Below, piece by piece: positions 1 to 9,331 of a DNA stretch of 64,000 bases (position 1 is its first letter; each line of letters opens with the position of its first letter). Under the pieces are notes generated by a model. It saw only the letters and a program-made list of their open reading frames with translations, did no database searches and was not told the origin of the DNA. The stretch is from Paraperibacillus esterisolvens (GTDB lineage Bacteria; Bacillota; Bacilli; Bacillales; DSM-1321): assembly GCF_046237625.1 (NCBI RefSeq), contig NZ_CP143545.1, forward strand, positions 2,976,001-3,040,000, given 5' to 3'. A program made the translations under genes and the position numbers.

Positions 1-1006
1 TTACACCTTTGCTCGGCTCTTTTCCAACAGCCTTGCGGATTGCTTCCTGGACAGCAGGGATACGGGTAGAACCGCCTACGAGGATAACTTTATCTATTTC
101 AGCAGGAGTCAAGCCGGCATCTTTCATAGCCTGGCGGGTTGGACCCATAGTACGCTCTACAAGGCTTGAAGAGATTTCATCAAACTTGGCGCGTGAAAGA
201 GTAACCTCAAGGTGAAGAGGACCTGCATCGCCAGCCGTGATGAATGGCAGTGAAATCTGTGTGGAAGTCACACCTGAAAGATCTTTCTTAGCCTTTTCAG
301 CAGCATCTTTCAAACGCTGAAGGGCCATTTTATCCTTGGAAAGATCAATTCCATTTTCTTTTCTGAACTGCTCTACTAAATAATCGATGATTACCTGGTC
401 AAAGTCATCTCCGCCAAGCTTGTTATCACCGGCAGTTGCTTTAACTTCAAACACGCCGTCCCCAAGTTCAAGGATGGATACATCAAAAGTACCGCCGCCC
501 AGGTCAAATACAAGGATGGTCTGGTCTTCGTCCATTTTATCAAGGCCGTATGCAAGAGCTGCGGCAGTAGGCTCATTGATGATACGTTCCACTTCAAGGC
601 CCGCAATCTGTCCTGCATCTTTAGTTGCCTGTCTTTCGGCATCATTGAAGTAAGCCGGAACAGTGATAACCGCTTTTGTCACTTTCTCGCCAAGGTATTC
701 TTCCGCATAGCCCTTCAGGTATTGAAGGATGATAGCAGAAACTTCCTGCGGGGAATATTCCTTGCCTTCAATCGTTTCCTTATGGGAAGTACCCATGTGG
801 CGCTTGATTGAAATGATGGTATTCGGGTTGGTGATAGACTGGCGTTTAGCTACTTCCCCAACCTGGCGCTCCCCATTCTTGAATGCTACAACGGATGGAG
901 TGGTGCGGTTGCCCTCCGGATTTGGTATTACCTTTGGTTCTCCGCCTTCTAACACGGAAACACATGAGTTTGTGGTTCCTAAGTCAATTCCGATAATTTT
1001 GCTCAT
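1..1006 (-). CDS. dnaK: Chaperone DnaK (Hsp70), N-terminal 335 residues, cut by window edge
   Basis: ATP-dependent Hsp70 chaperone that works with GrpE and DnaJ in protein folding. The frame starts at an ATG with a GGAGG site 7 bases upstream. It begins MSKIIGIDLGTTNSCV, the phosphate-1 loop of the actin-like ATPase fold. Further in are the second phosphate loop (VFDLGGGTFDVS) and the adenosine motif region (VGGSTRIPAVQEA). Only the nucleotide-binding domain and its edge are present; the substrate-binding domain lies beyond base 1. It is the third gene of hrcA-grpE-dnaK, about 35 bases after grpE, and so under the CIRCE operator ahead of hrcA. The part seen is intact. Confidence 0.98.
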   Translation of the reverse strand, partial: MSKIIGIDLGTTNSCVSVLEGGEPKVIPNPEGNRTTPSVVAFKNGERQVGEVAKRQSITNPNTIISIKRHMGTSHKETIEGKEYSPQEVSAIILQYLKGYAEEYLGEKVTKAVITVPAYFNDAERQATKDAGQIAGLEVERIINEPTAAALAYGLDKMDEDQTILVFDLGGGTFDVSILELGDGVFEVKATAGDNKLGGDDFDQVIIDYLVEQFRKENGIDLSKDKMALQRLKDAAEKAKKDLSGVTSTQISLPFITAGDAGPLHLEVTLSRAKFDEISSSLVERTMGPTRQAMKDAGLTPAEIDKVILVGGSTRIPAVQEAIRKAVGKEPSKGV

Positions 1007-1040
1007 GTTTGATGGCCTCCCTGAATTTTTATGTAACCAT

Positions 1041-1628
1041 TTACTGGTTTACTTTCACCATTGAAGGGCGAATGACACGGTCTTTCAACATATACCCTTT
1101 TTGGAATTCATCTACAACAATGTTGGATTCGAATTCTGCATCTTCAACCTGCATGACCGCCTGGTGGAGATGCGGGTCAAACGGCTTGCCTGCTGCTTCG
1201 ATTGGCTCAACGCCTTCTTTCTTGAGTGCGTCAAGGATGCCATTGTAAATCATCTGCATGCCTTGAAGGAGAGTTTTTGTCTGCTCGCTCTCCGCTTCAA
1301 TGCTCATTGCACGCTCAAGATTGTCAAGTGCAGGAAGCAGATCAGTGACCAGGCTTTGTGCCCTGTACTTGCTGGCTGCTTCCTGGTCAAGCCTTGCACG
1401 CCGTCTGGAATTGTCAAAATCAGCCTGCAGGCGCAGATAACGGTTATCCAGTTCTTCTATTTTAGCTTCCAGCTCTGCTATTTGCTTATCGGCAGCCCCT
1501 GTGTCGTTGCCGGTTTCACCAGCTTCTTCCGGTGCAGCCGCCTCATCAAATATCACTTCAGCCTGCTCTGCTGTTTCATTGGAAGCGTCAGTTTCGGATG
1601 GGTTTGCATTTTTTCGTTCTTCTGTCAT
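1041..1628 (-). CDS. grpE: Nucleotide exchange factor GrpE
   Basis: Releases ADP from DnaK. It is 195 residues from the ATG at 1628, which has a GGGAGGTG site; an upstream in-frame ATG would add 22 residues without a ribosome binding site. Acidic, low-complexity residues occupy about 1-50, as is usual in Bacillus GrpE. A long helical segment rich in E, L and K follows at about 50-95, and the C-terminal beta domain ends RPSMVKVN. It lies between hrcA and dnaK. The 110-base gap to hrcA contains no second CIRCE, so heat control probably comes from the promoter ahead of hrcA. Confidence 0.97.
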   Translation of the reverse strand: MTEERKNANPSETDASNETAEQAEVIFDEAAAPEEAGETGNDTGAADKQIAELEAKIEELDNRYLRLQADFDNSRRRARLDQEAASKYRAQSLVTDLLPALDNLERAMSIEAESEQTKTLLQGMQMIYNGILDALKKEGVEPIEAAGKPFDPHLHQAVMQVEDAEFESNIVVDEFQKGYMLKDRVIRPSMVKVNQ

Positions 1629-1738
1629 GAATTTCACCTCCCTAAAAGTGTAACATATGCTGCGGTTTATACAATCAAAGAGACATCCGCGCACTGCCTC
1701 TTAGGCATGCGGCAGCGGGCGGCCCTCAGGAGCCGCGG

Positions 1739-2770
1739 TCAATTGTTCTGATACAGCCTGGTCAGCAATGATGATAAATCATGTGAAAATAGATCAAGCA
1801 GGCTGATCACTCTTGCATATTCCATTCTCGTTGGCCCCAGGATGGCGATGGTACCGACCTTTTCGTGGCCAATCGAGTATGATGCCGTGATCAGGCTGCA
1901 ATTTTCCATGGCGCTGACCTCGTTTTCCCTTCCGATCTTAACATGAATGCCGGCAGGTGATCTTCCGATAAGGTCATACATGCCCTTTTCATGGTCAATC
2001 ATGGAAAGGAGTGCTGTTATTTTATTGATATCATGGAACTCCGGCTGCTGAAGCATATTGGTCTTCCCGCCAAAAAACAGCTTTTCATGTCCCGGCAGAT
2101 CGAGCGACTGCACCATGAGCTGGATGACCTCGTCATAGCTTTTGATATGCCTGCTGAGCAGAACAGCAACTTCCCGGTATATTTTATCCTTAAGGTCGAC
2201 AAGGGAAACCCCAATCAGCCGTTCATTGAGGATATTGACCATTTTTTCTATATCCATCACCTCAAGGCCTGGCGGTATGGAAATCATTTTATTTTCCACA
2301 TGGCCGGTATCCGTCACAATGATGGCGATAGCCGTTTCATTATTTAACGGGACAATCTGAAGGCGCCGGAGTTTGTTTTCCGAGACCCCCGGTCCCAGTA
2401 CAATTGTAGTATAGCTGGTCAGGTCAGACAGGATTTTTGCTGACTTTTGAACAATCTTTTCAAGTTCGTAAATCTTCTCGGCAAAAACCGATTTCAACAC
2501 CTGTATATCATTAATTTTAAGTTTATGCGGTGACAAAAGATGGTCTACATAATACCTGTATCCTTTTTCGGAAGGCACCCTTCCAGAAGACGTGTGAGTC
2601 TTTTCAAGAAAACCCAGCTCCTCAAGGTCCGCCATCTCATTGCGGATAGTCGCTGAGCTGAAAGTGATTTCTTCTTTTTTGGATAAACTTCGGGAACCTA
2701 CTGGCTGTGCGGAGCGGATAAAATCATCTATGATAACTTGCAGGATTAACAATTGGCGTTCTGTTAACAT
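1739..2770 (-). CDS. hrcA: Heat-inducible transcription repressor HrcA
   Basis: Repressor of class I heat-shock genes that binds CIRCE. It is 343 residues, the usual family length. An N-terminal winged-helix domain (residues about 1-75) includes the conserved segments SSATIRNEMADLEELG and SGRVPSEKGYRYYV. The rest is the GAF-like effector domain and dimerisation region. The ATG has an AGGGGTGA site. The gene is first in the operon hrcA-grpE-dnaK, and a perfect CIRCE lies just upstream, giving the usual autoregulatory loop. Confidence 0.97.
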   Translation of the reverse strand: MLTERQLLILQVIIDDFIRSAQPVGSRSLSKKEEITFSSATIRNEMADLEELGFLEKTHTSSGRVPSEKGYRYYVDHLLSPHKLKINDIQVLKSVFAEKIYELEKIVQKSAKILSDLTSYTTIVLGPGVSENKLRRLQIVPLNNETAIAIIVTDTGHVENKMISIPPGLEVMDIEKMVNILNERLIGVSLVDLKDKIYREVAVLLSRHIKSYDEVIQLMVQSLDLPGHEKLFFGGKTNMLQQPEFHDINKITALLSMIDHEKGMYDLIGRSPAGIHVKIGRENEVSAMENCSLITASYSIGHEKVGTIAILGPTRMEYARVISLLDLFSHDLSSLLTRLYQNN

Positions 2771-2785
2771 TCATGATCACCCCTG

Positions 2786-2812
2786 TTAGCACTCTGTCTT
2801 ATCGAGTGCTAA
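2786..2812 (-). promoter_or_regulatory. CIRCE operator for HrcA
   Basis: A perfect inverted repeat TTAGCACTC - 9 bases - GAGTGCTAA, identical to the CIRCE consensus. It lies between the hrcA promoter and the hrcA start codon and so within the 5' untranslated region. This is the binding site of HrcA. Confidence 0.98.
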
Positions 2813-2823
2813 TTCTACATAAT

Positions 2824-2852
2824 AAATTATCAAAACAACTAAATCATGTCAA
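2824..2852 (-). promoter_or_regulatory. SigA-type promoter of hrcA operon
   Basis: On the minus strand, TTGACA (2847-2852) and TAATTT (2824-2829) are separated by 17 bases. CIRCE begins about 12 bases downstream of the -10 element. The placement fits repression of the heat-shock operon by HrcA. Confidence 0.8.
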
Positions 2853-2866
2853 CGTTTTAAGTTCTC

Positions 2867-4003
2867 CTACTTAAGAAAAGATTGAAAAACTTCATTGCCC
2901 AGGAATTTCCCCTGCTGTGTGAGCCGGATCCTGCCATTTTCAGAAACAAGCCTGCCCAGTTTCTTTTCCTTTTCGATCTCTTCCCCAAAGACATCCATCA
3001 TTGGCTTTCTGAACTTTTCATAAAAACCTTCAATCGATACTCCCTGGGTTTTACGCAGCCCCAAAAACATTTCTTCCTCCATCTGTTCTCTAACGGTGAC
3101 TGGATTTTCTTCAATGACAGGGAGCCTGTTTTCCTTAAGGGGAGCAAAGTATTTTTTCAAAGGACCAAAATTCGCTCTCCTGGTTTTGGATAGATAACTG
3201 TGCGCGCCGGCACCAAAACCATAATAAGCCTCATTATTCCAGTATGTCAGATTATGCCTGCTTTCATAGCCGGGCTTTGCAAAATTGCTGATTTCATACT
3301 GCCTGTACCCGTGTTTTTCCATTTCCTCCATGAGGACTTCAAACATGGCTGCCTCCGATTCCTGCGGCGGGAGGGACAGTCTGCCCTTTTGCATCAGGTT
3401 ATAGAAGACAGTTTTAGGCTCAATGATCAGGGAATACCCAGAGAAATGAGGCAGGTCAAGAGTCATGGCCGTCCTTAAAGTTTCCTGGAAATCCTCAAGA
3501 GTCTGTCCCGGCAGGGCGTAAATCAAGTCGATGCTGATGTTTTCAAAGCCGGCGGTCCTGGCTTTTTCGATCGTTGAAAACACATCCTTGGCACAGTGGG
3601 TTCTACCTATTTTCTTCAGCAACTCGTCATTGAAGCTCTGAACTCCGAAGCTCAGCCTGTTCACTCCATTTTCCTTTAATACTGCAAGCTTTTCTTCTGA
3701 TAAATCGCCGGGATTTGCTTCGAAGGTGTATTCTACTTCAGACGGCTCAAAGGGAAGAGTACTGCTGACAGCCCCGCACAGCTCGGCAAGCTGTCCCGCA
3801 TTCAGGGAAGTAGGGGTGCCGCCGCCAACGAAAATGGTGTTGAGTCTATCTGTAGGGAATTCCCTCAGTGTCAGCTCCATCTCCTTTTTAAGCAAACTCA
3901 AATATTCGCCAACCGGCTGATTTTTCAGGAAGACCTTATTAAAATCACAGTAATGGCAGATATGTTCGCAAAAAGGGATGTGTATATAAGCGGAAGATAT
4001 CAT
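2867..4003 (-). CDS. hemW: Radical SAM heme chaperone HemW
   Basis: HemW family protein, formerly annotated as oxygen-independent coproporphyrinogen oxidase HemN-like. Family members bind heme and a [4Fe-4S] cluster and deliver heme to target proteins. It is 378 residues from the ATG at 4003. The cluster-binding cysteines C12, C16 and C19 form CX3CX2C in PFCEHICHYCDF, and a GGGTPT SAM-binding motif follows. Longer forms of the frame would run into the lepA terminator. The gene lies between lepA and hrcA, as in B. subtilis. The biochemical role is inferred from the family. Confidence 0.93.
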   Translation of the reverse strand: MISSAYIHIPFCEHICHYCDFNKVFLKNQPVGEYLSLLKKEMELTLREFPTDRLNTIFVGGGTPTSLNAGQLAELCGAVSSTLPFEPSEVEYTFEANPGDLSEEKLAVLKENGVNRLSFGVQSFNDELLKKIGRTHCAKDVFSTIEKARTAGFENISIDLIYALPGQTLEDFQETLRTAMTLDLPHFSGYSLIIEPKTVFYNLMQKGRLSLPPQESEAAMFEVLMEEMEKHGYRQYEISNFAKPGYESRHNLTYWNNEAYYGFGAGAHSYLSKTRRANFGPLKKYFAPLKENRLPVIEENPVTVREQMEEEMFLGLRKTQGVSIEGFYEKFRKPMMDVFGEEIEKEKKLGRLVSENGRIRLTQQGKFLGNEVFQSFLK

Positions 4004-4033
4004 GTGTCTTTCACATCCTGTTTTATTGATAGT

Positions 4034-4072
4034 AAAAAAGAGGCTAGCTGGACTCGGCCCACTAACCTCTTG
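4034..4072 (-). terminator. Rho-independent terminator after lepA
   Basis: On the minus strand a 10-bp stem (AAGAGGTTAG pairing with CTAGCCTCTT, one G-U pair) is followed by a T run. It starts just after the lepA stop codon and sits in the lepA-hemW gap, so hemW needs readthrough or its own promoter. Confidence 0.8.
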
Positions 4073-4076
4073 CTGT

Positions 4077-5915
4077 TTATTTCTTTGTGCTGCCGCTGTC
4101 ATCCATTTTCAGCACGGCCATGAAAGCCTCCTGCGGAACCTCGACAGAACCGACGGATTTCATCCGCTTTTTACCTTCTTTCTGTTTCTCAAGAAGTTTT
4201 CGTTTACGGGAAATGTCTCCGCCGTAGCATTTAGCCAGTACATTTTTCCGCATTGCGCTGATGGTGGACCGGGCAACGATTTTCTGCCCGATGGCAGCCT
4301 GAATCGGTACCTCAAACTGCTGTCTAGGAATCAATGTCTTCAATTTATCGACGATCACTTTGCCGCGTTCGTAGGCGAAGTCCCTGTGAACGATAAAGCT
4401 GAGTGCATCCACGTTCTCCCCGTTCAGTAGAATATCCATTTTGACAAGCCTTGATTCCTTATAGCCGATCAGCTCATAGTCGAAGGATGCATATCCTTTC
4501 GTGCTTGACTTCAGCTGGTCGAAGAAATCATAAACGATTTCTGACAATGGAATTTCATAGACGATGCTTACACGGTTCTCATCAAGATATTCCATGTTCA
4601 TGAAGTCGCCGCGCTTATTCTGGCAAAGCTCCATTATTGCACCGACATAATCCTTAGGGGCCATCATGCTTGCCTTGACATAAGGCTCTTCAACCCGCTG
4701 AATCTTCTGTGGATCAGGCATCGCTGATGGATTGTCGACATTCAGCTCGGCGCCGTCTGTCATGACTACATGATAGATTACACTTGGTGCCGTGGTGATC
4801 AGGTCTATCTTGAATTCACGCTCGATACGCTCCTGAATGATCTCCATATGGAGAAGTCCAAGGAAACCACAGCGGAAACCGAAGCCAAGGGCCTGGGATG
4901 TTTCTGCCTCAAATTGCAGGGCAGAATCATTCAATTCCAGCTTTTCAAGCGCATCCCGAAGGTCATTGAATCTCGCCGAGTCGATCGGATAGAGACCGCA
5001 ATATACCATCGGATTGAGCTTCCTGTATCCAGGCAGCGGCTCTGCAGCACCATTCTTGGCGGATGTAATGGTATCCCCGACCCTTGTATCGCCTACGTTC
5101 TTGATGGATGCAGCAAGATAGCCGACATCTCCGACTGTAAGCTCCTGCCGCGGGGTGGCTTTTGGAGTGGAAACTCCTATTTCGTTCACTTCGAATTCCT
5201 TGCCAGTGGCCATCATCCTGATTTTATCTCCAACCTTGACGGATCCCTCAACAATACGGATATACGTTACCACTCCGCGATAAGGGTCATACATGGAATC
5301 AAAGATAAGAGCTTTAAGCGGTGCATCCGGGTCCCCTTCAGGTGCCGGCACTTTTTCAACGATCTGTTCCAGGATTTCTTCAATCCCGATGCCAGCCTTG
5401 GCAGAGGCAAGGACTGCTTCAGAGGCATCAAGCCCGATAACATCCTCTATCTCACCGCGGACTCTCTCCGGATCAGCACTTGGCAGATCGATTTTATTGA
5501 TGACAGGCACAATCTCCAGGTCATTATCAAGTGCCAGGTATACATTTGCAAGAGTCTGCGCTTCAATCCCCTGGGCCGCATCGACCACCAGGATGGCTCC
5601 CTCACAGGCTGCAAGGCTCCTTGATACCTCGTATGTGAAATCCACATGCCCCGGGGTGTCAATCAGGTGGAAGGTATAAACCTCCCCATCCCTGGCTTTA
5701 TACTCAAGCTGCACGGCATTAAGTTTAATGGTAATACCACGCTCACGTTCAAGGTCCATGGAATCCAGGAGCTGATCCTTCATCTCACGGGAAGTGAGGG
5801 CATTCGTCTTTTCAAGAATGCGGTCAGCAAGCGTAGATTTTCCATGGTCAATATGAGCAATGATAGAAAAGTTCCGAATCTTTGATTGTCTATTTAGTTT
5901 CTCTTCTCTGTTCAT
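4077..5915 (-). CDS. lepA: Elongation factor 4 (LepA), ribosome-associated GTPase
   Basis: Translational GTPase that acts on stalled or initiating ribosomes. It is 612 residues. GTPase motifs are visible as AHIDHGKST (G1), DTPGH (G3) and NKIDLP (G4) in the first 140 residues. EF-G-like domains and the lysine/arginine-rich LepA C-terminus (CYGGDISRKRKLLEKQKEGKKRM) follow. Two ATG codons are adjacent; the second (5915) is better spaced from the AGGAG site. It lies downstream of the yqxA terminator, so it may have its own promoter. Confidence 0.98.
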   Translation of the reverse strand: MNREEKLNRQSKIRNFSIIAHIDHGKSTLADRILEKTNALTSREMKDQLLDSMDLERERGITIKLNAVQLEYKARDGEVYTFHLIDTPGHVDFTYEVSRSLAACEGAILVVDAAQGIEAQTLANVYLALDNDLEIVPVINKIDLPSADPERVRGEIEDVIGLDASEAVLASAKAGIGIEEILEQIVEKVPAPEGDPDAPLKALIFDSMYDPYRGVVTYIRIVEGSVKVGDKIRMMATGKEFEVNEIGVSTPKATPRQELTVGDVGYLAASIKNVGDTRVGDTITSAKNGAAEPLPGYRKLNPMVYCGLYPIDSARFNDLRDALEKLELNDSALQFEAETSQALGFGFRCGFLGLLHMEIIQERIEREFKIDLITTAPSVIYHVVMTDGAELNVDNPSAMPDPQKIQRVEEPYVKASMMAPKDYVGAIMELCQNKRGDFMNMEYLDENRVSIVYEIPLSEIVYDFFDQLKSSTKGYASFDYELIGYKESRLVKMDILLNGENVDALSFIVHRDFAYERGKVIVDKLKTLIPRQQFEVPIQAAIGQKIVARSTISAMRKNVLAKCYGGDISRKRKLLEKQKEGKKRMKSVGSVEVPQEAFMAVLKMDDSGSTKK

Positions 5916-6023
5916 CATTTCACTCCTGTTAACGGCAGAAATACACTATTTTTGATTATATCAGCCCAAATTGCAATAGTAAAGCAGGTGTGCGGGGAAG
6001 CGGAGAAAGTTCCGGCTTTTCAT

Positions 6024-6064
6024 GGAAAAAGGCCCGCCCCGGAATAAGGGGAGCCGGCCTTCTA
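6024..6064 (-). terminator. Terminator after yqxA
   Basis: A GC-rich hairpin (AAGGCCGGCTCCCC pairing with GGGGCGGGCCTT, with small mismatches) followed on the minus strand by TTTTTCC. It lies 20-60 bases beyond the yqxA stop codon. Confidence 0.8.
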
Positions 6065-6082
6065 TTTTTGATTTTATGACTT

Positions 6083-6406
6083 CTAGTCTGAAGTTCCAAA
6101 GAGTTTATCAAAGCCGTTTGAAACTCCCTCTGAGATTTTCCTTCCAGTCTGTGAAAAGAAATTATAGGCCTTCATCTCTTCAAGCTTTTGTTTCTTTTCT
6201 GCAAGGTCTTCGCCGGTTACGGTTTCACCTAAGATGGAAGCCTGCTTTCCGCCGTTGTTTTCATGTATGGAAAAAGCACTGTCCAGGGAAGGGTCGTCAA
6301 ATCCCTTCATTTTTTTCATGGATGTATTGGCATGCTGCATGCCGAGCAGGACCCCGAAAAAAAGTACCAGTATCAGCATCAGCACCTTGAAAGAAAACCG
6401 GACCAC
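6083..6406 (-). CDS. yqxA: YqxA family (DUF3679) membrane-anchored protein
   Basis: Small protein of unknown function, 107 residues from the GTG at 6406. That start has a GGAGG site 8 bases upstream; a GTG three codons earlier overlaps the site. One N-terminal hydrophobic segment (about residues 5-22, LMLILVLFFGVLLGMQ) probably anchors it. A charged, helical outer part follows. The gene sits directly after spoIIP, the position of yqxA in B. subtilis, so a sporulation link is plausible but not shown. Confidence 0.85.
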   Translation of the reverse strand: MVRFSFKVLMLILVLFFGVLLGMQHANTSMKKMKGFDDPSLDSAFSIHENNGGKQASILGETVTGEDLAEKKQKLEEMKAYNFFSQTGRKISEGVSNGFDKLFGTSD

Positions 6407-6424
6407 AGTCTGCACCTCCCGGGT

Positions 6425-7618
6425 TTATTGCGCTTTCGGCTTTTGGGGTTCTCCATTGACTTCCTCCGCATTCCAGAATACTTCGCTGAATGCATCCGCA
6501 AATGCATCCATGGAGGAATACAATTCATCGAATGTGTTGTCTACCCCGCCCGCTTCCACGAGAAGAGCATTGGCCGAAAGATCCTGATTATATTTTCCAT
6601 TATTGCCATGGCCTTGTTTTTTGAATACACCCCTGCTCAAGCCTGGATACTTTTTTTGAAGAAGCTTGTGAATTTTCTCTGCCAGCACATAATTTTTTTG
6701 ATAATTTGCATTATCTCCTCCAACCACAAAAGCAAGCTTAGCATATGCCTTACCTTTAATAGACACAGTGGTCAGTTTTTTACGGCTGGCATCACGGTGG
6801 ATATCAATGAGGTAATCGATGTCCTTATTCGAGGCCATTGCCTCCTGCACAAGCGGTCTCGATTCCTCATATGCCTGCCAGAACTGCTTATTCTTTTTAT
6901 CAAGGATGCCCATTACGTCAGCAGTGGTCACAGATGTGCCGATCCCTTTTTTTTCAAGGGAGGTCTGCAGCTTCAGCGATAGCCTGGTGACATTGACTTT
7001 GGAACTGTAGGCAAGATCGGGGTTGGTCACTCCCGTGAGATAGGGCAGGTAAGATTCCCTTGTATGGGTGTTATAGATATGAACCACCTTTTTCCCGCCT
7101 GTTGTGAGTGCGGGTGCGGTGCTCTCTTCCTTCACCGGCTCTTCTTTGATCTGCTCTACATTTTTTACAGGAGCTTCCTTGCCTCCAGTATTGGGAGGAG
7201 CAGATTCATAGGGCATATTTGTATAATTCGTGCCTTCACCCGCCAGAAGGATTTCATTGTCATACGCAAAGAACCCCGGCAGTTCCCGTCCGAGCAGGCT
7301 TCTCGGATCATCGAAGGATATGTTGGTGAACATTCTGAACATCGGCCCGGCAATGGCGGTTTCTCTCCTGTCATCCTCCATGGCTTTAGCAAAATAGTGA
7401 TTCTCCCTGCTCATCAGCAGGAATAGGAGCTCTCCAGGGAAATGGTTTGCTGCAGAATGGACAGATTCAGAAGAAAGCCTGTATTCAGGTTTGATAGAGG
7501 TCAGCAATCCACTGATCGAAAAAAGAAAAACAAGAAGCATCAAGATAAAAAGGACTGATTTTATCACAGTGCCAAGCTGAATGACAGCAATGGTTCCTGC
7601 ATAAATTTTCCGTTTCAT
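6425..7618 (-). CDS. spoIIP: Stage II sporulation protein P, peptidoglycan amidase/endopeptidase
   Basis: Part of the SpoIIDMP complex that degrades peptidoglycan during engulfment of the forespore. It is 397 residues. One transmembrane segment (about 20-40) leaves the rest outside the membrane. The SpoIIP amidase domain (about 175-395) shows NTHTRES with H185, DIHRDA with H274 and LLVEAGG with E355. These are the likely zinc ligands and catalytic residues by analogy with the family. It lies downstream of gpr and ahead of yqxA. In B. subtilis it is expressed under sigma-E and sigma-F control. Confidence 0.97.
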   Translation of the reverse strand: MKRKIYAGTIAVIQLGTVIKSVLFILMLLVFLFSISGLLTSIKPEYRLSSESVHSAANHFPGELLFLLMSRENHYFAKAMEDDRRETAIAGPMFRMFTNISFDDPRSLLGRELPGFFAYDNEILLAGEGTNYTNMPYESAPPNTGGKEAPVKNVEQIKEEPVKEESTAPALTTGGKKVVHIYNTHTRESYLPYLTGVTNPDLAYSSKVNVTRLSLKLQTSLEKKGIGTSVTTADVMGILDKKNKQFWQAYEESRPLVQEAMASNKDIDYLIDIHRDASRKKLTTVSIKGKAYAKLAFVVGGDNANYQKNYVLAEKIHKLLQKKYPGLSRGVFKKQGHGNNGKYNQDLSANALLVEAGGVDNTFDELYSSMDAFADAFSEVFWNAEEVNGEPQKPKAQ

Positions 7619-7685
7619 GGCTACACCCTTTCCAAGCCTTGTCTACTAAAAGGTATGACATTGCTAGAAAAAGTAGAACTCCGCC

Positions 7686-8804
7686 TTATCTCGTATAATA
7701 GCCAGTATTTCCCTGGTTCACTGCCTGATGAAGCGCCGCATTCAAACCATTTGCTATCAGGTTGGCCATATCTTTTATAAACACATCCACTTCCTTCGGT
7801 GTTACCATCAGATTATGGCCGATAGGGGCAAGGACTTCATAAATCAGCTTTCTTTTTTCCTCTTCCGGAAGAGTACCGATGATGCCGAGGAAGGTTTTCC
7901 TCTCCTCTTCACCCGGCAGGTCTTCTTCTGTCAGCTTAGGAGTATCGCCCATAGAAAAGCCTGCAGGGACAAGCGAACGGGATGGGCTTCCCCCTTCACG
8001 CATTTCCCGGCCGAAATGCTTCAGGATATAATCGATTGTATCACTCGTGATGGAGACTGCATCCACCACTGTAGGTACTCCTATCGCAATAACCGGGATT
8101 CCCAGAGTCTCCTGGCTCAATTCCTTTCTTTTATTTCCGACCCCCGAGCCTGGATGGATGCCTGTATCCGATATCTGAATAGTAGAATTGACTCTTTCCA
8201 CCGATCGTGCAGCAAGCGCATCGATGGCAATGATGAAGTCAGGATTAATCTTTTTGATCACTCCATCGATAATATCGCTTGTCTCTATTCCCGTCAGGCC
8301 CATCACACCTGGGGAGATGGCACTCACAGGCCGGTATCCATCCTCGACCTGTCCCGGCTGTAGTTCAAAAAGATGCCGGGTCACCAGCAGGTTTTCCACG
8401 ACAGAAGGTCCCAGTGCATCAGGTGTCACATTCCAATTCCCAAGTCCCACCACGAGACAGCTCGCTTCTTCGGGAATTTTCATTTGTTTCATATAATGTC
8501 CGAATTCATGGGCGAAAATGGAGCTTACCTTTTGCTGCAGGTCTGTATCCTGCTCCCTGATCCCCTGAACTTCCAAAGTCAGATAGCTTCCCTGCTTTTT
8601 GCCGACCGTCTTTTCGCCGGCCTCTGTCACCTGAACGAGGGAAATCTCAATCCCATCCACCTTCCGCTCCTTGATGATCACTCCCTCAAGCTGGGAAATA
8701 TCCTTTTCATCGTTAACCAGCCTTTCAGTAAGGGCCATTTCCCTTGCCTCTACCGCAAGATCCGTCCTTACGTTATATTTACTAAGATCTAAGTTTTTTT
8801 CCAT
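7686..8804 (-). CDS. gpr: Germination protease GPR
   Basis: Aspartic-type protease (family A25) that degrades small acid-soluble spore proteins at germination. It is 372 residues from the ATG at 8804, which has a clear GGAGG site; the frame extends 19 codons further without one. The N-terminus (KYNVRTDLAVEAREMA) is the prosequence-like region removed on activation. Conserved blocks include GLGNWNVTPDALGP, GIETSDII and SDTGIHPGSGVGNKRKELS. It stands ahead of spoIIP. In B. subtilis the gene is transcribed in the forespore; I could not identify its promoter with confidence here. Confidence 0.97.
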   Translation of the reverse strand: MEKNLDLSKYNVRTDLAVEAREMALTERLVNDEKDISQLEGVIIKERKVDGIEISLVQVTEAGEKTVGKKQGSYLTLEVQGIREQDTDLQQKVSSIFAHEFGHYMKQMKIPEEASCLVVGLGNWNVTPDALGPSVVENLLVTRHLFELQPGQVEDGYRPVSAISPGVMGLTGIETSDIIDGVIKKINPDFIIAIDALAARSVERVNSTIQISDTGIHPGSGVGNKRKELSQETLGIPVIAIGVPTVVDAVSITSDTIDYILKHFGREMREGGSPSRSLVPAGFSMGDTPKLTEEDLPGEEERKTFLGIIGTLPEEEKRKLIYEVLAPIGHNLMVTPKEVDVFIKDMANLIANGLNAALHQAVNQGNTGYYTR

Positions 8805-8932
8805 AGCTGCCTCCAGACATTTTTTGACTACAAGTATTTTTTCCGGATTTCTGTCTCTCATTCTCTATTTTTGCGTATGCGGCTTCAGTTTATGAAAATA
8901 ATTTATTTCTGCAATAATCGCTTTAAAGAGTA

Positions 8933-8961
8933 TTGCATTATAAAAATAAGTTTGATAAAAT
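8933..8961 (+). promoter_or_regulatory. SigA-type promoter of rpsT
   Basis: TTGCAT (8933-8938) and TAAAAT (8956-8961) are 17 bases apart, about 75 bases before the rpsT start. The leader between them contains a short hairpin (CGAG...CTCG) just upstream of the ribosome binding site. Confidence 0.7.
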
Positions 8962-9037
8962 ATCTTTTGTTGCATATTGTTATGTATTTGATAAATCGAG
9001 CTCATAGATATCTCGGTTTTAGTAGGAGGTGAACGGA

Positions 9038-9301
9038 ATGCCAAACATTAAATCTGCTATTAAACGTGTAAGAACTAGCGAAGCAAGCAAGGCGCAAAAC
9101 ATCACAGTTAAGTCTGCAACACGTACTGCTGTGAAAAACGCTGAAACTTCAATTTCAGCCAACGATGCTAATGCTAAAGAAACACTAATTACAGCTGTTA
9201 AAAAGTTAGACAAAGCTGCATCTAAAGGACTTATCCATAAAAATGCGGCAGCCCGTAAAAAATCTCGTCTGACAAAGAGACTAAACTCTTTAAACGCGTA
9301 A
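9038..9301 (+). CDS. rpsT: 30S ribosomal protein S20
   Basis: Binds 16S rRNA in the small subunit. It is 87 residues from the ATG at 9038 with a GGAGGTG site; an in-frame GTG inside that site is not the start. The protein is rich in lysine, alanine and serine (MPNIKSAIKRVRTSE...), typical of S20's long helices. It is divergent from gpr and has its own promoter and terminator. Confidence 0.98.
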   Translation: MPNIKSAIKRVRTSEASKAQNITVKSATRTAVKNAETSISANDANAKETLITAVKKLDKAASKGLIHKNAAARKKSRLTKRLNSLNA

Positions 9302-9304
9302 AAC

Positions 9305-9331
9305 AAACGATCCTTATGGGTCGTTTTTTTT
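9305..9331 (+). terminator. Terminator of rpsT
   Basis: An 8-bp stem AACGATCC/GGGTCGTT with a 4-base loop, followed by an uninterrupted T run, begins 5 bases after the rpsT stop. Confidence 0.92.

Noticed and set aside
1101..1751. Plus-strand open frame of 216 residues opposite grpE
   Set aside because: Antisense shadow of grpE and its leader; composition is not protein-like.
4770..5624. Long plus-strand open frame of 284 residues opposite lepA
   Set aside because: It is a shadow of the highly conserved lepA frame. The translated sequence resembles no protein and lacks a ribosome binding site.
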